Assembly: GCA_035505915.1 (NCBI GenBank) | Contig: DATJQI010000011.1 | Location: 81,935-145,934, forward strand | DNA from: 40CM-2-70-7 sp035505915 | Lineage (GTDB): Bacteria; Gemmatimonadota; Gemmatimonadetes; Gemmatimonadales; GWC2-71-9 | Direction: 5' to 3' | DNA: 64,000 bases | In this document: in pieces, positions 39,883-48,487 of the stretch | Layout: each line of letters begins with the position of its first letter | Numbering within the stretch: the stretch's first letter is position 1 | Notes under the pieces: model-generated | Databases searched by the model: none | What the model was told of the DNA's origin: nothing | Seen by the model: only the letters and a program-made list of their open reading frames with translations | Translations under genes and position numbers: made by a program

Positions 39883-41132
39883 GGCCGGGGGGAAGGTAAT
39901 GAGGGCCCGGAGGGGATGGAAGGATAGAGCAGGTACTTGGCGCGGAGACGACGGAACCGGCGGAGGTCTGCATCCCAGCGGCGCGTGATCGCGGCCGCGG
40001 ACTCGCCGCGCTCGACGGCGGGACGCAGCGCCGGGCCCGCCAGACGATCGAAATGCGCCGGCCGGAACTCGAACCGTGAAGGGTACAGGCGGCGGAGCGC
40101 GACGAGGAGGCGGACCGCGAGGCGGGTCGGGTCGTAGGTCCGGCGGTCGGTGACGCGGAACCGGAGACCCCCCAGGGCCACGCCGTCGAACTTCCCGTCG
40201 GTCGGATGCGCGGGCGTGAACCGCACCGTGTCGATGGCCACACCCGCCGCCGGCCCCAGCGCGCGCCGGAGCGCCTCGGGGTCGATCCACGGCGCGCCGA
40301 CCACCTGAAACGCGAACGGCGTCCCCCGCCCCACCGACAGGTTGGTTCCCTCGAAGAGACAGAGCCCAGGATAGTGGAAGGCGGACTCGAGATCGGGCAG
40401 GTTCGGCGACGGCCGTACCCAGGGAAGGCCGGTCGAGTCGTACGCCTCGCCCCGGCGCCATCCCGCCGCGGGCACGACGGTGAGCCTCACCTGGAGTCCG
40501 AGCTGGGCCGTCGCGAGCCGCAGCAGCTCTCCCAGCGTCATGCCGTGCCGCATCGGCACCGGGAGAAAGCCCACGAAGTCCGTGTCCGGATCGCCGATGC
40601 GGACCCGGACATTGCCCTGCGTCAGGTCGCCGCCGACGGGATCGGGGCGGTCGAGGACCACCACCGGCTTCCCCAGCGCCGCGGCCTCCCGGATGAGCGA
40701 CGTCGCGCTCGCCGGGTAGGTGTAGTAGCGGGCACCGATGTCCTGGAGATCGATGAGCACCACGTCCACGGAGTCGAGGGCGGCGCGGGCCTTCGCCTCG
40801 GAGCCGCCGTAGAGGCTGTAGATTGGGAGTCCGGTGGCGGAATCGACGCCGTCGGCCAGTCCGGGCCGGTCTTCCGCGCCCTGAAATCCGTGCTCGGGGC
40901 CGAACAGGGCGGTGACCTGAAACCCGGCGCCGCGGAGGAGATCGACGTCGCGCACGCCGTGACGGTCGACGCCGCTCTGATTGGAGAGCAAGCCGATGCG
41001 CTTGCCGCGGATCAGGTGCGCCGAATCCGTGACGACGACCTCGATGCCGGGACGGACCTGGGCCGCGCCGCGGCTGCCCGGCACGGCGAGGCCAAGACTC
41101 ATCATCACAACCGAGAACTGATGCGCGCGCAT
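39879..41132 (-). CDS. namZ: Exo-beta-N-acetylmuramidase NamZ (DUF1343)
   Basis: A 417-residue exported enzyme of the DUF1343 family; the studied Bacillus member releases MurNAc from peptidoglycan ends. Motifs are LLSNQSGVDR, LFGPEHGF, DLQDIGARYYTY, RHGMTLGEL, PNLPDLESAFHYPG and FEGTNLSVGRGT. The start MRAHQFSVVMMSLG gives a signal peptide ending near RGAAQ at about residue 25, with GAGGAG just upstream. Its start codon lies in the palindrome that also starts nagZ on the other strand. Confidence 0.9.
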   Translation of the reverse strand: MRAHQFSVVMMSLGLAVPGSRGAAQVRPGIEVVVTDSAHLIRGKRIGLLSNQSGVDRHGVRDVDLLRGAGFQVTALFGPEHGFQGAEDRPGLADGVDSATGLPIYSLYGGSEAKARAALDSVDVVLIDLQDIGARYYTYPASATSLIREAAALGKPVVVLDRPDPVGGDLTQGNVRVRIGDPDTDFVGFLPVPMRHGMTLGELLRLATAQLGLQVRLTVVPAAGWRRGEAYDSTGLPWVRPSPNLPDLESAFHYPGLCLFEGTNLSVGRGTPFAFQVVGAPWIDPEALRRALGPAAGVAIDTVRFTPAHPTDGKFDGVALGGLRFRVTDRRTYDPTRLAVRLLVALRRLYPSRFEFRPAHFDRLAGPALRPAVERGESAAAITRRWDADLRRFRRLRAKYLLYPSIPSGPSLPSPRP

Positions 41133-42869
41133 TCGCTCCTCATCCTCGCCGGTCTCACCGCCTGTACGCCGTCGCCGCGACCCCCGGTCGTGGCCGTCCC
41201 CAATCCCGGACCGCTGGCCCTTCCCGTCCCCGACCCGACCGACTCGCTCCTCGCCACGCTGTCGGTCCGCGAGAAGATCGGCCAGCTGATCGTCCCCTGG
41301 CTGTCGGGCGCCTACACCGCGCGCGACGACTCCGCGTTCCTGGTCGCGGCCCGCTGGGTGGACAGCCTGGGCGTGGGCGGCATCATCGTCTCGGTGGGCG
41401 CTCCGATGGACGTCGCCGCGAAGCTGAACGAGCTGCAGCGGCGCTCGCGGCTCCCGCTCCTGATCGGCGCCGACCTCGAATATGGCGCCGGGATGCGGCT
41501 CGTGGGCGGCACCTCGTTCCCCGCCATCATGGCGCTCGGCGCCACGGGCCGGCCGGGAGACGCGTACCTGGTGGGCCGCGCCGCCGCCCTCGAAGGGCGG
41601 GCGGTGGGCATCCACGTCGATTTCGCCCCGGACGCGGACCTGAACAACAATCCGCTGAACCCCATCATCAACACGCGGTCCTTCGGGGAGGATCCGGCCC
41701 AGGTGTCGAAGCTGGTGGCCGAGTTCGTCCGCGGCGTGCAGGAAAACGGGATGCTGGCCACGCTGAAGCATTTCCCGGGACACGGAAACACGGGGATGGA
41801 CTCCCACATCGGGCTGCCGGTGATCGCCGCGGGATACGGCCAGCTCGATTCCCTCGAGCTGATCCCCTTCCGCGCGGGGATCGCGGCGGGCGCGGCGGTG
41901 GTGATGAGCGCGCACATCGCGATCCCGGCCATCACCGGGGACGACGCCCCCGGCACCCTGTCCCGCGCCGTGCTCACCGGCCTCCTGCGCGACTCCCTCG
42001 GGTTCCGCGGCTTGGTGGTGACCGACGCCCTCACGATGGGCGCCATCGTCTCGAAATACGGCGCGGGGGAAGCCACCGTCCGGGCTTTCGTGGCCGGCTC
42101 GGACCTCCTGCTGATGCCGGCCGACCCCGATTCGGCGCTCACCGCGATGACGGCCGCCGTCCAGTCGGGGCGGATCTCCCGCGCCCGGCTGGACTCCTCG
42201 GTCGGCGCCGTCCTCGAGGCCAAATGGAAGCTCGGGCTCTTCGCCCGGCGCACCGTCCCCCTCGATTCGATCATGAGTGTGGTGGGAAGCAAGGCGCTGC
42301 AGGACGAGGCCGACGACGTCGCCGCGCGCGCGCTGACGCTCGTGCGGGACTCGTCGGGAGCCCTCTGGTCCCTGCGCCGCCGGCGCTCGCGCGTGGCGCT
42401 GATCGCTTACGCGGACGAGCTGAACGGGGGCGTGGGCCAGCTGCTCACCACCGAGCTGCGCGCCGGCGGCGACACCGTCGAGTACTTCCGGCTCTGGCCC
42501 ATGTCCGGCCCCGCCTCGTACGATTCGGCGCGCGCGGTGCTCAATCGGGCACCGACGGCCGTATTCACCTCCGTGGTGCGGCCCCTGTCGGGGCGCGGCA
42601 CCATCGTCCTGCCCGATTCCCTCGCCCGCCTCATCACGGCCACCGATTCCGCCAAGCCCACGGTCCTGATTTCCCTGGGCTCGCCCTATCTCCTCGATCA
42701 GGTGCCCGGCGCCCGGAGCTACCTCCTGGGCTGGAGCGACGCGCGCGCCGTGGAGCGCGCGCTCGGCGACGCGCTCTTGGGCCGGGCCCCCATCGGCGGA
42801 CACCTCCCGATCCGGGTGCCCCCGTATCCCCTGGGCTGGGGCATCGTGATCGGACCGGCGGCGCCGTGA
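41121..42869 (+). CDS. nagZ: Lipoprotein beta-N-acetylhexosaminidase, GH3 NagZ-like
   Basis: A 582-residue GH3 enzyme that removes GlcNAc from muropeptides. MRAHSLLILAGLTAC has a lipobox with Cys15, so the enzyme is membrane-anchored and outward. The NagZ motif KHFPGHGNTGMDSH is at 216-229 (His229 as general acid) and the nucleophile is Asp302 in VVTDALTMGAI. A C-terminal GH3 domain with about 220 residues follows, as in the Bacillus YbbD enzyme. The ATG is inside the palindrome shared with namZ. Confidence 0.92.
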   Translation: MRAHSLLILAGLTACTPSPRPPVVAVPNPGPLALPVPDPTDSLLATLSVREKIGQLIVPWLSGAYTARDDSAFLVAARWVDSLGVGGIIVSVGAPMDVAAKLNELQRRSRLPLLIGADLEYGAGMRLVGGTSFPAIMALGATGRPGDAYLVGRAAALEGRAVGIHVDFAPDADLNNNPLNPIINTRSFGEDPAQVSKLVAEFVRGVQENGMLATLKHFPGHGNTGMDSHIGLPVIAAGYGQLDSLELIPFRAGIAAGAAVVMSAHIAIPAITGDDAPGTLSRAVLTGLLRDSLGFRGLVVTDALTMGAIVSKYGAGEATVRAFVAGSDLLLMPADPDSALTAMTAAVQSGRISRARLDSSVGAVLEAKWKLGLFARRTVPLDSIMSVVGSKALQDEADDVAARALTLVRDSSGALWSLRRRRSRVALIAYADELNGGVGQLLTTELRAGGDTVEYFRLWPMSGPASYDSARAVLNRAPTAVFTSVVRPLSGRGTIVLPDSLARLITATDSAKPTVLISLGSPYLLDQVPGARSYLLGWSDARAVERALGDALLGRAPIGGHLPIRVPPYPLGWGIVIGPAAP

Positions 42870-44062
42870 CGCGCGCCCGCCCGTTCGCCGCGGCCGCCTT
42901 GATCCTCGCGGCGTGCCGCAGCGTGCCGCCGGGGCCGCCGGCGCCGGTGAGCACGGGCATCCCGCAGGGGTCTCCGGCCGCCCTGGGGTTCGACAGCGTG
43001 GCCCTGGACAGCGTGGTCACCTATCTCCGCACTCAGGTCGACTCCGCGTTCCCCGGCGCGACCGTGGCGATCGGCCGGCACGGGCGGATGGCGCTCGTCG
43101 CCGCGGTGGGCCACTACGCCGTCTCCGATCCGCGCCCCGTCACGCCGCAGACCCTCTATGATCTGGCGTCGCTCACGAAGGTCGTGGGATGGACCACGGC
43201 GTGCATGCAGCTCGTGGACCGGGGCCGGCTCGATCTCGACGCCCCGGTTTCGCGCTACGTGCCCGAGTTCCGCGGCCCCCGGAAGGACCGGGTGACGATC
43301 CGGAATCTCCTGACCCACACCGCCGGGTTCCCGCCCGACCTCCCCATCTGGCAGGACACCCGGAACCGGGACGAGGCGTTCGCGCTCGCCGACACGGCGG
43401 CACTCGTGAATCCCCCCGGGCAGACCTACGTGTATTCGGACGTCAGCGCGATCATCGGCGAGCAGGTGGTCGAGCGCATCACCGGACAACGACTGGACCA
43501 GTACCTCGCGGCGCACGTGTTCGGCCCGCTCGGCATGGTCGCGACCCGCTACCTGCCGCCGGCGGGCTGGCGCGCGATGATCGCGCCCACCGAGGTCGAC
43601 ACCATCCTCCGGCACCGTCTCCTCTGGGGGGAGGTGCACGACGAGAGCGCGGACCGGCTGGGCGGCGTCTCGGGGAACGCCGGGCTCTTCTCGAACGCGC
43701 TCGACCTCTCGCGGTTCGCCGTGATGCTCCTGGCCGGGGGTGCCTGGGATTCGCTCACCGTGGTCCACGCCGAGACCGTGACCGAGTTCACCCGGCGGCA
43801 GAACCTCCCGCCGGGATCGTCCCGGGCCCTGGGGTGGGACACGCCGTCGGAGCCCTCGAGCGCGGGAACCCGGATGAGCGACGCCGCGTTCGGGCATACG
43901 GGGTTCACCGGCACGTCGATCTGGATCGACCCGGGGCGGGACCTGTTCGTGATCCTCCTGTCCAACCGCGTGAACCCGACGCGGGCGAATCTGCGCATCG
44001 CCAGGGTGCGGCCCCACGTGGCCGACCTGGTCGCGGCGGCGTTGACGCACCCCGAGCTCTGA
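42866..44062 (+). CDS. Beta-lactamase-family serine hydrolase lipoprotein, AmiE/PBP4*-like
   Basis: A 398-residue serine hydrolase. Lipobox LILAAC has Cys17. The SxxK motif is Ser102-Leu-Thr-Lys105, a YSD triad member is near residue 193, and the HTG motif is in FGHTGFTG. GTG overlaps the nagZ stop by GTGA. In Bacillus subtilis the same trio (AmiE, NagZ, NamZ) forms one operon in which the beta-lactamase-like member is a MurNAc-L-alanine amidase; I infer the same role here rather than antibiotic resistance. Confidence 0.82.
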   Translation: MTRARPFAAAALILAACRSVPPGPPAPVSTGIPQGSPAALGFDSVALDSVVTYLRTQVDSAFPGATVAIGRHGRMALVAAVGHYAVSDPRPVTPQTLYDLASLTKVVGWTTACMQLVDRGRLDLDAPVSRYVPEFRGPRKDRVTIRNLLTHTAGFPPDLPIWQDTRNRDEAFALADTAALVNPPGQTYVYSDVSAIIGEQVVERITGQRLDQYLAAHVFGPLGMVATRYLPPAGWRAMIAPTEVDTILRHRLLWGEVHDESADRLGGVSGNAGLFSNALDLSRFAVMLLAGGAWDSLTVVHAETVTEFTRRQNLPPGSSRALGWDTPSEPSSAGTRMSDAAFGHTGFTGTSIWIDPGRDLFVILLSNRVNPTRANLRIARVRPHVADLVAAALTHPEL

Positions 44063-44066
44063 GCAG

Positions 44067-44095
44067 TTGACACGTTCCGACCGCCTTCCTAAGTT
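44067..44095 (+). promoter_or_regulatory. Near-consensus promoter of erpA
   Basis: Perfect TTGACA (44067-44072) and TAAGTT (44090-44095) are separated by 17 bases. An AGGAGG ribosome site follows at 44106-44111, ten bases before the erpA ATG. This is the closest sigma70 match I noticed in the window. Confidence 0.75.
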
Positions 44096-44121
44096 GCGGC
44101 GGGACAGGAGGAAACACCGAA

Positions 44122-44478
44122 ATGACCACCACGCAACACGCTCCGATCACGCTGACCCTGACCGACCGGGCGGCCCAGGAAGTCCGGAAGTTCATGGCCG
44201 AGGAGAAAGTGCCGGCCGAGACGGCGGGCCTGCGGATCGGGGTCATGCCGGGCGGGTGCTCCGGCTTCAAGTACAGCCTCAACATCGAAGAGCGGGCGGC
44301 GGACGACGATCTCACCATCGAGTCCGCGGGTGTCCGCCTCTTCGTCGACTCGTTCAGCGCCCAGTACCTGAACGGGGTCACGCTGGACTACAAGAGCAAC
44401 TTTCAGGAGTCGGGATTCGCGTTCGAGAATCCGAACGCGACCGGCGGGTGCGGCTGCGGATCGTCGTTCACCGTCTGA
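44122..44478 (+). CDS. erpA: Iron-sulfur cluster insertion protein (ErpA/HesB type)
   Basis: A 118-residue A-type carrier that delivers Fe-S clusters to apoproteins. The three conserved cysteines are in PGGCSGFKY (about residue 49) and the C-terminal TGGCGCGSSF. It has its own strong promoter, an AGGAGG ribosome site and a strong terminator, so it is a single-gene unit set between the cell-wall salvage genes. Confidence 0.95.
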   Translation: MTTTQHAPITLTLTDRAAQEVRKFMAEEKVPAETAGLRIGVMPGGCSGFKYSLNIEERAADDDLTIESAGVRLFVDSFSAQYLNGVTLDYKSNFQESGFAFENPNATGGCGCGSSFTV

Positions 44479-44508
44479 CGCCTCGGTGCGTCGGCTCCCG
44501 GTAGCGAG

Positions 44509-44543
44509 CGAGGCCCGCGTAACCCGCGGGCCTCGCGTCTTTT
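44509..44543 (+). terminator. Intrinsic terminator after erpA
   Basis: CGAGGCCCGCG (44509-44519) pairs perfectly over 11 bp with CGCGGGCCTCG (44525-44535) around a 5-base loop, and TCTTTT follows at once. This is the clearest intrinsic terminator in the window. Confidence 0.9.
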
Positions 44544-44565
44544 CCCCCTTCGAGCCCCCCGCCCC

Positions 44566-45993
44566 GTGCGCCCGGTAGACCTGGCCGTCATCGCGGTCTA
44601 CTGCGCCGCGGTGGTGGCCTTCGGGCTGGCGCTGGCCGGCCGCCAACGGGACGCCACGGATTATTTCCTGGGGCACCGCGGGCTCCCGTGGTGGGCGCTG
44701 ATGTTCTCCATCGTGGCCACGGAGACGTCGGCGCTCACGGTGATCTCGGTGCCCGGCATCGCGGCCCGCGGAGACCTGACCTTCCTGCAGATCGGTTTCG
44801 GATACCTGGTGGGGCGGATCGGGGTCGCCGCGTGGCTCCTCCCCGGCTACTTCCAAGGGACGCAGGACACCGCCTACCAGCGCCTGGAGCGCCGGTTCGG
44901 GACCGGCACCCGGCGGGTGGCCTCGGCGGTGTTCCTGGTCACTCGCGCCCTCGCCGACTGCGTCCGGATCTTCGCGACCGCCATTCCCCTTGCCATCATC
45001 ACCCACTGGAGCCTGCCCGCCGGCATTCTCGCCATCGGCGTCGTGACGCTCGTCTATACGTGGCTCGGGGGCCTGAAGGCGGTGGTCTGGGTCGACGTGA
45101 TCCAGCTGGCCGTGTACTTGATCGGCGGCATCGCGACGCTGGTGGTCGCGACCTCGGCGGCGGGCGGAGCCGCCGCGTTCGCCCGGGCGGCAGCCGCCGG
45201 GAAGCTCACCACCCTGGACTTCACGCCGTCGTTCCACGTGCTGTACACGTTCTGGGGCGGCGTGGCGGGAGGGGCCCTGCTCTCCGCGGCCTCGCACGGG
45301 ACCGACCACCTGATCGTCCAGCGTCTCTTGGCCGCCCGCAATCTCAAGGACGCGCAGCGGGCCCTCGTGGGGTCGGGGGTGTTCATCATCCTGCAGTTCG
45401 CCCTCTTCCTGCTGGTGGGGACGGCGCTGTGGCTCGCGGGGGCCGACCACGCGGGGATGCGGAGCGACGCCATCTACCCGACCTTCGTCGTGACCCGGCT
45501 GCCGGCGGGCCTGTCGGGGCTCGTGGTGGCGGGGATCCTCGCCGCCGCCATGAGCAGTCACGCCTCGGCGGTGAACTCCCTGGCGTCGGCTTCGACCCAC
45601 GACTTCTACGCCCCGCTGACCGGGCGGCCCAACCCGGAGCATCTGCTCCGCGTGGGCCGCTGGCTGACGCTCTTCTGGACCGCCGTCCTCGTGACCGGCG
45701 CGATGGCGTTCCGGGACCAGAGCACGCCGGTGGTGCAGCTCGCGCTCTCGGTGGCCTCGATCACGTACGGCGGCCTCCTCGGCACCTACATTCTCAGCGG
45801 CTGGGCGCGCTCGACCCAGGTCGACGTCATTCTCGCGATGGGCGTCAGCACGCTGATCATGCTGCCCGTGGTCATCGGCGTGCCGGTCCGCTGGCTCCCG
45901 GGACTCGCCTGGCCGTGGTATGTGCCCCTGGGGACGGGAATCACGTGTGCGGTCGGAGCGCTGTCCTCACTCACTAGACGGCTAGACGGTTAG
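44566..45993 (+). CDS. Sodium:solute symporter (SSS family)
   Basis: A 475-residue transporter with about 13 helices. YFLGHRGLPWWALMFSIVATE near residues 27-47 and the sodium-site region VAGILAAAMSSHASAVNSLAS are SSS landmarks. The start is GTG, 22 bases after the erpA terminator. The following BadF-type kinase suggests that an amino sugar such as MurNAc or GlcNAc is the cargo, but this is inference. The last residues and the stop are encoded by an 8-bp repeat array. Confidence 0.88.
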   Translation: MRPVDLAVIAVYCAAVVAFGLALAGRQRDATDYFLGHRGLPWWALMFSIVATETSALTVISVPGIAARGDLTFLQIGFGYLVGRIGVAAWLLPGYFQGTQDTAYQRLERRFGTGTRRVASAVFLVTRALADCVRIFATAIPLAIITHWSLPAGILAIGVVTLVYTWLGGLKAVVWVDVIQLAVYLIGGIATLVVATSAAGGAAAFARAAAAGKLTTLDFTPSFHVLYTFWGGVAGGALLSAASHGTDHLIVQRLLAARNLKDAQRALVGSGVFIILQFALFLLVGTALWLAGADHAGMRSDAIYPTFVVTRLPAGLSGLVVAGILAAAMSSHASAVNSLASASTHDFYAPLTGRPNPEHLLRVGRWLTLFWTAVLVTGAMAFRDQSTPVVQLALSVASITYGGLLGTYILSGWARSTQVDVILAMGVSTLIMLPVVIGVPVRWLPGLAWPWYVPLGTGITCAVGALSSLTRRLDG

Positions 45994-46088
45994 TCGGTTC
46001 GTCGGTTAGGCGGTTAGTGAAAAGCACCCCCGGGGAGACAATTCGTGGACGAGAAAGAACTAACCGATTATCCGCCTAACCGCCTAAC
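45974..46088. repeat. Inverted pair of 8-bp tandem repeat arrays (TTAGNCGG)
   Basis: Five and a half copies of an 8-bp unit run from 45974 to 46017 (CTAGACGG twice, TTAGTCGG, TTCGTCGG, TTAGGCGG, TTAG). An inverted array of the same unit runs from 46060 to 46088, so GTTAGGCGGTTAG at 46005-46017 pairs with CTAACCGCCTAAC at 46076-46088. The left array encodes the end of the symporter and the right array the start of the kinase. Confidence 0.85.
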
Positions 46089-46983
46089 AACTCTTCTTGG
46101 GGTCGATGCCGGCGGCTCCCACACCAGCGTCGTGCTGGCCGATTCAAGGGGCACGGTGCTCGCCCGGGTCGACGGACCCGCCTCGGCGATGCGGCCGGGC
46201 GGCGCGCAGAAATCGACGGCCGTCATCGCCGACACGGTGCGCCGCGCGGCCGCGCAGGCCGGCTGCCCCCTGCCCGCGGCCTGGATGGGGGTCGGCGCGG
46301 CCGGAGCGGGGCGGGATGTCGAGCAGGGGGAGCTGGAAGACGCCCTGACGACCGCCGGACTGGCCGAGCAGGTGCGGGTGGTGAGTGATGGGGAGGCGGC
46401 GCTGCGCTCGGCCTTCGGGACGGCGCCGGGGATGCTGATCTCGGCCGGGACCGGGTCCATCGCCTACGCGCGGGACCCCGCCGGACGCCTGCACCGCGCG
46501 GGCGGCTACGGATGGCAGATGGGCGATGAGGGCGGGGGGTACTGGCTGGGACGGCGGGCGCTGGCAGCGGCGGGCGCCCAGCGCGACGGCCGCGGCGAGG
46601 GCTCAACCCTGGGGGCGCGGCTCCTCGGCGCGCTGGGCCTGCGGGACTTCGACGACCTGGTGCGCTGGGCCGCCACCGCCACGCCGGCCCAGGTCGCGGG
46701 ACTCGCCCCTCACGTGGTGAACGCCGCGCGGGACGGGGAGCGGGTGGCGCAGGGGATCATCAACGACGGGGCGATGGCGCTGGGCGATCTGGTGCGGGCC
46801 CTCCTGCCCCGCTTCCCCGCGGACTCAGGGCCGGTGTCCCTCGCCACCGGGGGCGGACTCCTGCGAACCGACTCCCCTCTTCTGATCGCCCTGCGCGCCA
46901 ACCTGTCCGGGGCTCCCGTCGCCCTGGCCCACCGCCCGGTGGACCCGGCCCTCGGTGCCCTGAGTCTCGCGCCCGCGCGCTAG
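46045..46983 (+). CDS. BadF/BadG-type ATPase, N-acetylhexosamine kinase (MurK-like)
   Basis: A 312-residue ASKHA kinase. The phosphate-1 motif LLGVDAGGSHTSVVLADS is near residues 17-34, SAGTGSIAYAR and GYGWQMGDEGGGYWLGRRA are diagnostic of GlcNAc/MurNAc kinases of this group, and ATGGGLLR is the adenosine motif. It would phosphorylate amino sugars released by NamZ/NagZ. The GTG start gives 16 extra residues encoded partly by the repeat array. The stop shares CTAG with the convergent permease gene. Confidence 0.87.
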   Translation: MDEKELTDYPPNRLTTLLGVDAGGSHTSVVLADSRGTVLARVDGPASAMRPGGAQKSTAVIADTVRRAAAQAGCPLPAAWMGVGAAGAGRDVEQGELEDALTTAGLAEQVRVVSDGEAALRSAFGTAPGMLISAGTGSIAYARDPAGRLHRAGGYGWQMGDEGGGYWLGRRALAAAGAQRDGRGEGSTLGARLLGALGLRDFDDLVRWAATATPAQVAGLAPHVVNAARDGERVAQGIINDGAMALGDLVRALLPRFPADSGPVSLATGGGLLRTDSPLLIALRANLSGAPVALAHRPVDPALGALSLAPAR

Positions 46984-48443
46984 TCCGGCCGGCCCGCGTT
47001 CCGCTGCCGCACCTTGCTGTGGCGGATGCTGTACAGGAAATAGATCGCGGCCCCCAGGACCAGCCATCCGACGAACCGCAGCTGAGTGATCAGCGGCAGG
47101 TTGTAGATCAGGTATCCGCAGAAGGCGATCGACATCAGCGGCAGCACGGGAACCCAGGGCGTCCGAAAGGGTCGCGGCCGGTCGGGATCGATGCGGCGCA
47201 GGACGATGATGCCGAGCGCGACGAGGATGAAGGCGAACAGGGTCCCGATGTTGGTCAGCTCCAGCACGATGCCGATCGGCGCAAAGGCGGCGAAGATGCC
47301 GACGAAGATGCCCGTGACGATCGTGGTGAGGTGGGGCGTCTTGTACTTCGGGTGGATCTTGGCCGCCCAGGGGGGCAGGAGGCCGTCGCGGGCCATCGAC
47401 ATGAAGATCCGGGCCTGGCCGAGCTGGAACACCAGCAGCACCGACGTCATCGCGGCGACCGCCCCCAGCGACAGAATGCCCGTGGCCCAGTCCGCGTGCA
47501 CGTAGTGGAGGGCGACGGCGAGCGGATCGGGCACGTTGAGCTGGTTCCAAGGAATGAGCCCGGTCAGCACGAGCGCGATGGCGATGAACAGCAGGGTACA
47601 GATGATCAGCGACGCGATGATCCCGATGGGGATGCCCCGTTTCGGGTCTTTCGCTTCTTCCGAGGCCGTACTGACGGCGTCGAATCCGATGTAGGCGAAG
47701 AAAATGATCGCGGCGCCGGCCCCGATCCCCGCCACGCCGTTCGGCGCGAAGCTCGGCGTCGTCCACTGGCTGGTATGCACGAATCCGATGCCCACCACCA
47801 GGAACAGCAGAATGATCCCGACCTTCAGGCCCACCATGAGGGTGTTGACCCAGGCGGACTCCGTCGTGCCGATGACCAGGAGCCAGGTGATCACGGCCAC
47901 GATCAGAAACGCCGGCAGGTTGAACGCGATCGGGAGGCCGAGCAGGTGGGGCACGGCGGCGTGGGTGCTGACCGCGGTGAGCGTATCGGTCACGATCCAC
48001 CGCGGGAGGGTGATGCCAAGACCGCGGAGGAGGGAGTCGAAGTACCCCGACCAGCCGATGGCGACCGCGATGTTCCCCACCGCGTACTCGAGGATGAGGT
48101 CCCAGCCGATGATCCAGGCCACCAGCTCCCCGAGGGTCGCGTACGCGTAGGTGTACGCGCTGCCGGCGATCGGGATCATCGCCGCGAACTCGGAGTACGT
48201 GATCGCCGCCAGGGCGCTGGTCACGCCCGCGACGAGAATGGAGATGACGATGGCCGACCCGGCGCCCGGGTGGGCGCGGTCGCCCGTGATGGCGGAGCCG
48301 ATGGCGACGAAGATGCCGGCGCCGATGATGGCGCCGACGCCGAGGGCGGTGAGCTGTACGGCGCCGAGTGTGCGCTTGAGGCCGCCCCCCGATTCCCCGT
48401 CGGCGATGCACTGGTCCACCGTTTTCCGGGCAAACAGCGACAT
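46980..48443 (-). CDS. Amino-acid permease (APC family, cationic amino acid transporter-like)
   Basis: A 487-residue permease with 12-13 helices. GVGAIIGAGIFVAIG near residues 35-49 is the APC unwound-helix motif, and FFAYIGFDAVSTASEEAKDPKRGIP is the CAT-subfamily signature. The C-terminal RHSKVRQRNAGRPD is cytoplasmic. It is a single-gene unit, convergent with the kinase gene with a 4-base overlap. Substrate class is inferred from family only. Confidence 0.92.
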   Translation of the reverse strand: MSLFARKTVDQCIADGESGGGLKRTLGAVQLTALGVGAIIGAGIFVAIGSAITGDRAHPGAGSAIVISILVAGVTSALAAITYSEFAAMIPIAGSAYTYAYATLGELVAWIIGWDLILEYAVGNIAVAIGWSGYFDSLLRGLGITLPRWIVTDTLTAVSTHAAVPHLLGLPIAFNLPAFLIVAVITWLLVIGTTESAWVNTLMVGLKVGIILLFLVVGIGFVHTSQWTTPSFAPNGVAGIGAGAAIIFFAYIGFDAVSTASEEAKDPKRGIPIGIIASLIICTLLFIAIALVLTGLIPWNQLNVPDPLAVALHYVHADWATGILSLGAVAAMTSVLLVFQLGQARIFMSMARDGLLPPWAAKIHPKYKTPHLTTIVTGIFVGIFAAFAPIGIVLELTNIGTLFAFILVALGIIVLRRIDPDRPRPFRTPWVPVLPLMSIAFCGYLIYNLPLITQLRFVGWLVLGAAIYFLYSIRHSKVRQRNAGRPD

Positions 48444-48487
48444 ACGCCTCCCGAAGAGTCGATCGAAGTCTGCGAAGTGTGGCGGAC

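Noticed and set aside
42866..44062. Antibiotic-resistance beta-lactamase
   Set aside because: The family motifs are shared with cell-wall amidases and peptidases, and the operon partners (NagZ, NamZ) match the AmiE context of Bacillus; nothing points to resistance.
45974..46088. Possible CRISPR array or attachment site
   Set aside because: Units are 8 bp, directly abutting without spacers, and no cas gene or integrase is near.
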